34,785 nucleotides of DNA, from contig QIKV01000023.1 of the NCBI GenBank assembly GCA_003233115.1, positions 1-34,785 on the forward strand, read 5' to 3'. The stretch's first letter is position 1, and every line of letters starts with the position of its first letter. The notes beneath the pieces were generated by a model. That model was not told the origin of the DNA. It ran no database searches and saw nothing but the letters and a program-made list of their open reading frames with translations. The translations under genes and the position numbers were made by a program. The DNA comes from Oceanospirillales bacterium. GTDB lineage: Bacteria > Pseudomonadota > Gammaproteobacteria > Xanthomonadales > SZUA-36. This document shows, one piece after another, positions 33,025 to 34,785 of the stretch.

Positions 33025-34785
33025 GTGACTGAAAGTGCACGGTTCTGCTTCCACTGCGGAGAGCCTGTACCACTTGCCTGCAAGCTTACTGTTGCATCAC
33101 AAGGGCAGGCACAGCCGGTTTGCTGCAGTGGTTGTGAAGCGGTAGCGAACCTGATTCTGAGCGCAGGCCAGTCACGCTATTATCAATTCCGGTCAAGAAA
33201 AGCTGTCAGGCAACCAGATGATCAACATGAACTGGAGCAGGCGTGGCAGCGCTTTGATGGGCGCCAGTCCCTGTGGGGCAGCAAGCTGAAAAACGGTCGC
33301 TACGAACTGTTGCTGCAAGCAGAAGGTATCCGTTGCGCGGCCTGTGCCTGGTTGATCAGGAGCCAGTTGGAGGCACGCACCGGCATTGATCAGGTCCAGG
33401 TAGATATCGCCACGGGTTTTGTGCGTATTAACTGGCATCCGGCCACCTTGAAGCTCAGCAAAATTGCAGCCATTCTGGCCGCAGTCGGTTACCGCCCACA
33501 CCTGCCACTGGCCGGCGCAGAAGCGCTGGGCAGACAGGAAGAGCGCCGTGACGCACTCAAACGACTCGGCGTAGCCGGCCTTGGCATGATGCAGGTGATG
33601 ATGTATGCCGTGGCCCTGTATGCGGGCGAATCCATGGGTATTTCCGCCGGTTCCGAACGCTTTTTGCAGTGGGTCAGCCTGCTTGTTACCACCCCGGTAT
33701 TGGTTTATTCCGGGCAGGTTTTTTTCAGCGGTGCCTGGCGTAGTATACGGGCGCGCAGGGTCGGCATGGATGTGCCGGTTGCGCTGGCACTTTCCATCGC
33801 GTTTGGTATGAGTTTCATCCATTTCATGACAGGTAACGGCCATGTCTACTTTGATTCGGTCGTCATGTTTATTTTCTTCCTGTCGCTGGGACGGTATGCC
33901 GAGTTAGTCATTCGCCACCGTAACCTGCAGACCGGACTGGCACTGGCGCGCCTGTTGCCGGAGTGGGCCGAGTTGCTCACAGACGGGCGGGCGGAGCAGG
34001 TGCCGGCCATGGACTTACGAAAAAATGACCAGGTCAGGGTCAGGGCAGGGCAGACGTTTCCGGCCGACGGGTGCGTCATCAGTGGCTATAGCAAAGTCAA
34101 TGAGGCGCTGTTGACCGGGGAGTCGCGACTGATCACGAAACGTGATGGTGACGATGTCATTGCCGGCAGTATCAACCAGTTACAAACACTCATGGTTAAA
34201 GTAACAAAAGATCCTGATGAGTCGACAGTTTCCGTGATGGGTCGCATGCTGTTGAAATCACAAACCCACAAAAGCCACTATGCCCGCCTGTCAGAGCGCT
34301 ATGCTGGCTGGTTCGTGGCCGTTGTCCTGCTGGTTGCCGGCCTGACCGCCCTGTGGTGGTTGAACCAGGATATTGCCATGCTGGTGCCCGCAACCCTGGC
34401 GGTACTGGTGATCAGTTGCCCGTGTGCCCTGTCGCTGGCAACACCCGCAGCCATCGCTTCGTCCAGTCGTGCCCTGCTCGAACGCGGCGTGCTGCTGACC
34501 CGGGGTGCTGCACTCGAGTTGCTGACGGGTATAGACACGGTCGTGTTCGATAAAACCGGCACTTTGACCTCTGGCATGCCGCAAATTACCGGCACCACGA
34601 TCAATCCGGCACGCGGGGAATTTGACGAAGCGGGTGTGTTTCGAATCGCTGCACTGCTGGAAATTGACGCCTCACACCCGGTCGCCAGGGCCTTTGCAGA
34701 TATCCCGGTCAGCCGTGCAGAGGTCTGTGACGTGGTTAACCATGAAAACGGCGTCAGCGGCAGGGTGGACGCTACCGGGTACAGG
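33025..34785 (+). CDS. ccoI: copper-translocating P-type ATPase CcoI, 3' end outside window
   Basis: The first 587 codons of a P1B-type ATPase, open to the window edge. The N-terminal Cys-rich module has CFHCGEPVP and CCSGCEAV, followed by a HMA-like domain with GIRCAACAW (Cys104 and Cys107). Helices follow, then the actuator TGES (364-367), the metal-path CPC (465-467) and the phosphorylation loop DKTGT with Asp509. SHPVA near the end is the ATP-binding HP motif. CcoI/FixI delivers copper for the CuB site of cbb3 oxidases. It starts at GTG 33025, 2 nt after the ccoH stop, with only a weak ribosome-binding site. Confidence 0.95.
   Translation, partial: MTESARFCFHCGEPVPLACKLTVASQGQAQPVCCSGCEAVANLILSAGQSRYYQFRSRKAVRQPDDQHELEQAWQRFDGRQSLWGSKLKNGRYELLLQAEGIRCAACAWLIRSQLEARTGIDQVQVDIATGFVRINWHPATLKLSKIAAILAAVGYRPHLPLAGAEALGRQEERRDALKRLGVAGLGMMQVMMYAVALYAGESMGISAGSERFLQWVSLLVTTPVLVYSGQVFFSGAWRSIRARRVGMDVPVALALSIAFGMSFIHFMTGNGHVYFDSVVMFIFFLSLGRYAELVIRHRNLQTGLALARLLPEWAELLTDGRAEQVPAMDLRKNDQVRVRAGQTFPADGCVISGYSKVNEALLTGESRLITKRDGDDVIAGSINQLQTLMVKVTKDPDESTVSVMGRMLLKSQTHKSHYARLSERYAGWFVAVVLLVAGLTALWWLNQDIAMLVPATLAVLVISCPCALSLATPAAIASSSRALLERGVLLTRGAALELLTGIDTVVFDKTGTLTSGMPQITGTTINPARGEFDEAGVFRIAALLEIDASHPVARAFADIPVSRAEVCDVVNHENGVSGRVDATGYR

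Noticed and set aside
33193-33843. 216-codon open frame on the minus strand opposite ccoI
   Set aside because: It lies wholly inside the conserved ccoI coding sequence and its translation shows no recognisable domain.

Overview
The window is a dense, ordinary-looking chromosomal segment of a gammaproteobacterium. The main evidence is gene order: rne facing rluC, then lolC-lolD-comEC-exbB-exbD-msbA-lpxK-kdsB-phosphatase-uvrC-pgsA, and separately sdhE-ygfX. IspG is the long form (about 410 residues) and SdhB has an extended N-terminus of the alphaproteobacterial/mitochondrial kind. Both forms are known in Xanthomonadales and similar early-branching gammaproteobacteria rather than in enterics. 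I cannot name the genus. No phage, transposon, integrase or CRISPR array is visible.

Layout. (1) 1-2.4 kb: tRNA-Ser(UGA) with a clear terminator, a small secreted DUF2845 protein, then fabA-fabB for unsaturated fatty acids. (2) 2.4-4.1 kb: a class I SAM methyltransferase on the minus strand, divergent from a GacA/UvrY-like regulator whose receiver has lost the phosphoacceptor Asp and two other switch residues. (3) 4.1-8.2 kb: RNase E on the minus strand with a predicted 5' leader of about 425 nt and a good sigma-70-like promoter, divergent from rluC. (4) 8.3-19.7 kb: an envelope run for lipoprotein release (LolC/E-type permease plus LolD), DNA uptake (ComEC), a proton-driven motor (ExbB/ExbD), lipid A export and synthesis (MsbA, LpxK) and KDO activation (KdsB), then a low-molecular-weight phosphatase and UvrC. 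(5) 19.9-22.6 kb: pgsA, ispG and an overlapping methyltransferase, meeting ygfZ on the minus strand. (6) 23.5 kb to the right edge: one uninterrupted plus-strand series, SDHAF4 homologue-sdhCDAB-sdhE-ygfX-ccoNOQP-unknown membrane protein-ccoG-ccoH-ccoI. The last gene is cut by the window edge.

The respiratory cluster is the most coherent unit. It holds succinate dehydrogenase, two different SDH assembly factors, and a cbb3 oxidase with its Fe-S protein CcoG, a short CcoH and the copper ATPase CcoI. Gaps are tiny or are start/stop overlaps, which suggests cotranscription of the Q-reducing and oxygen-reducing ends of the chain.

I see no obvious new defence or mobile system. The best leads are the non-canonical receiver regulator and its GGA-rich leader, the sdh-cco super-operon with its two maturation factors, and the unassigned two-helix membrane protein between ccoP and ccoG.
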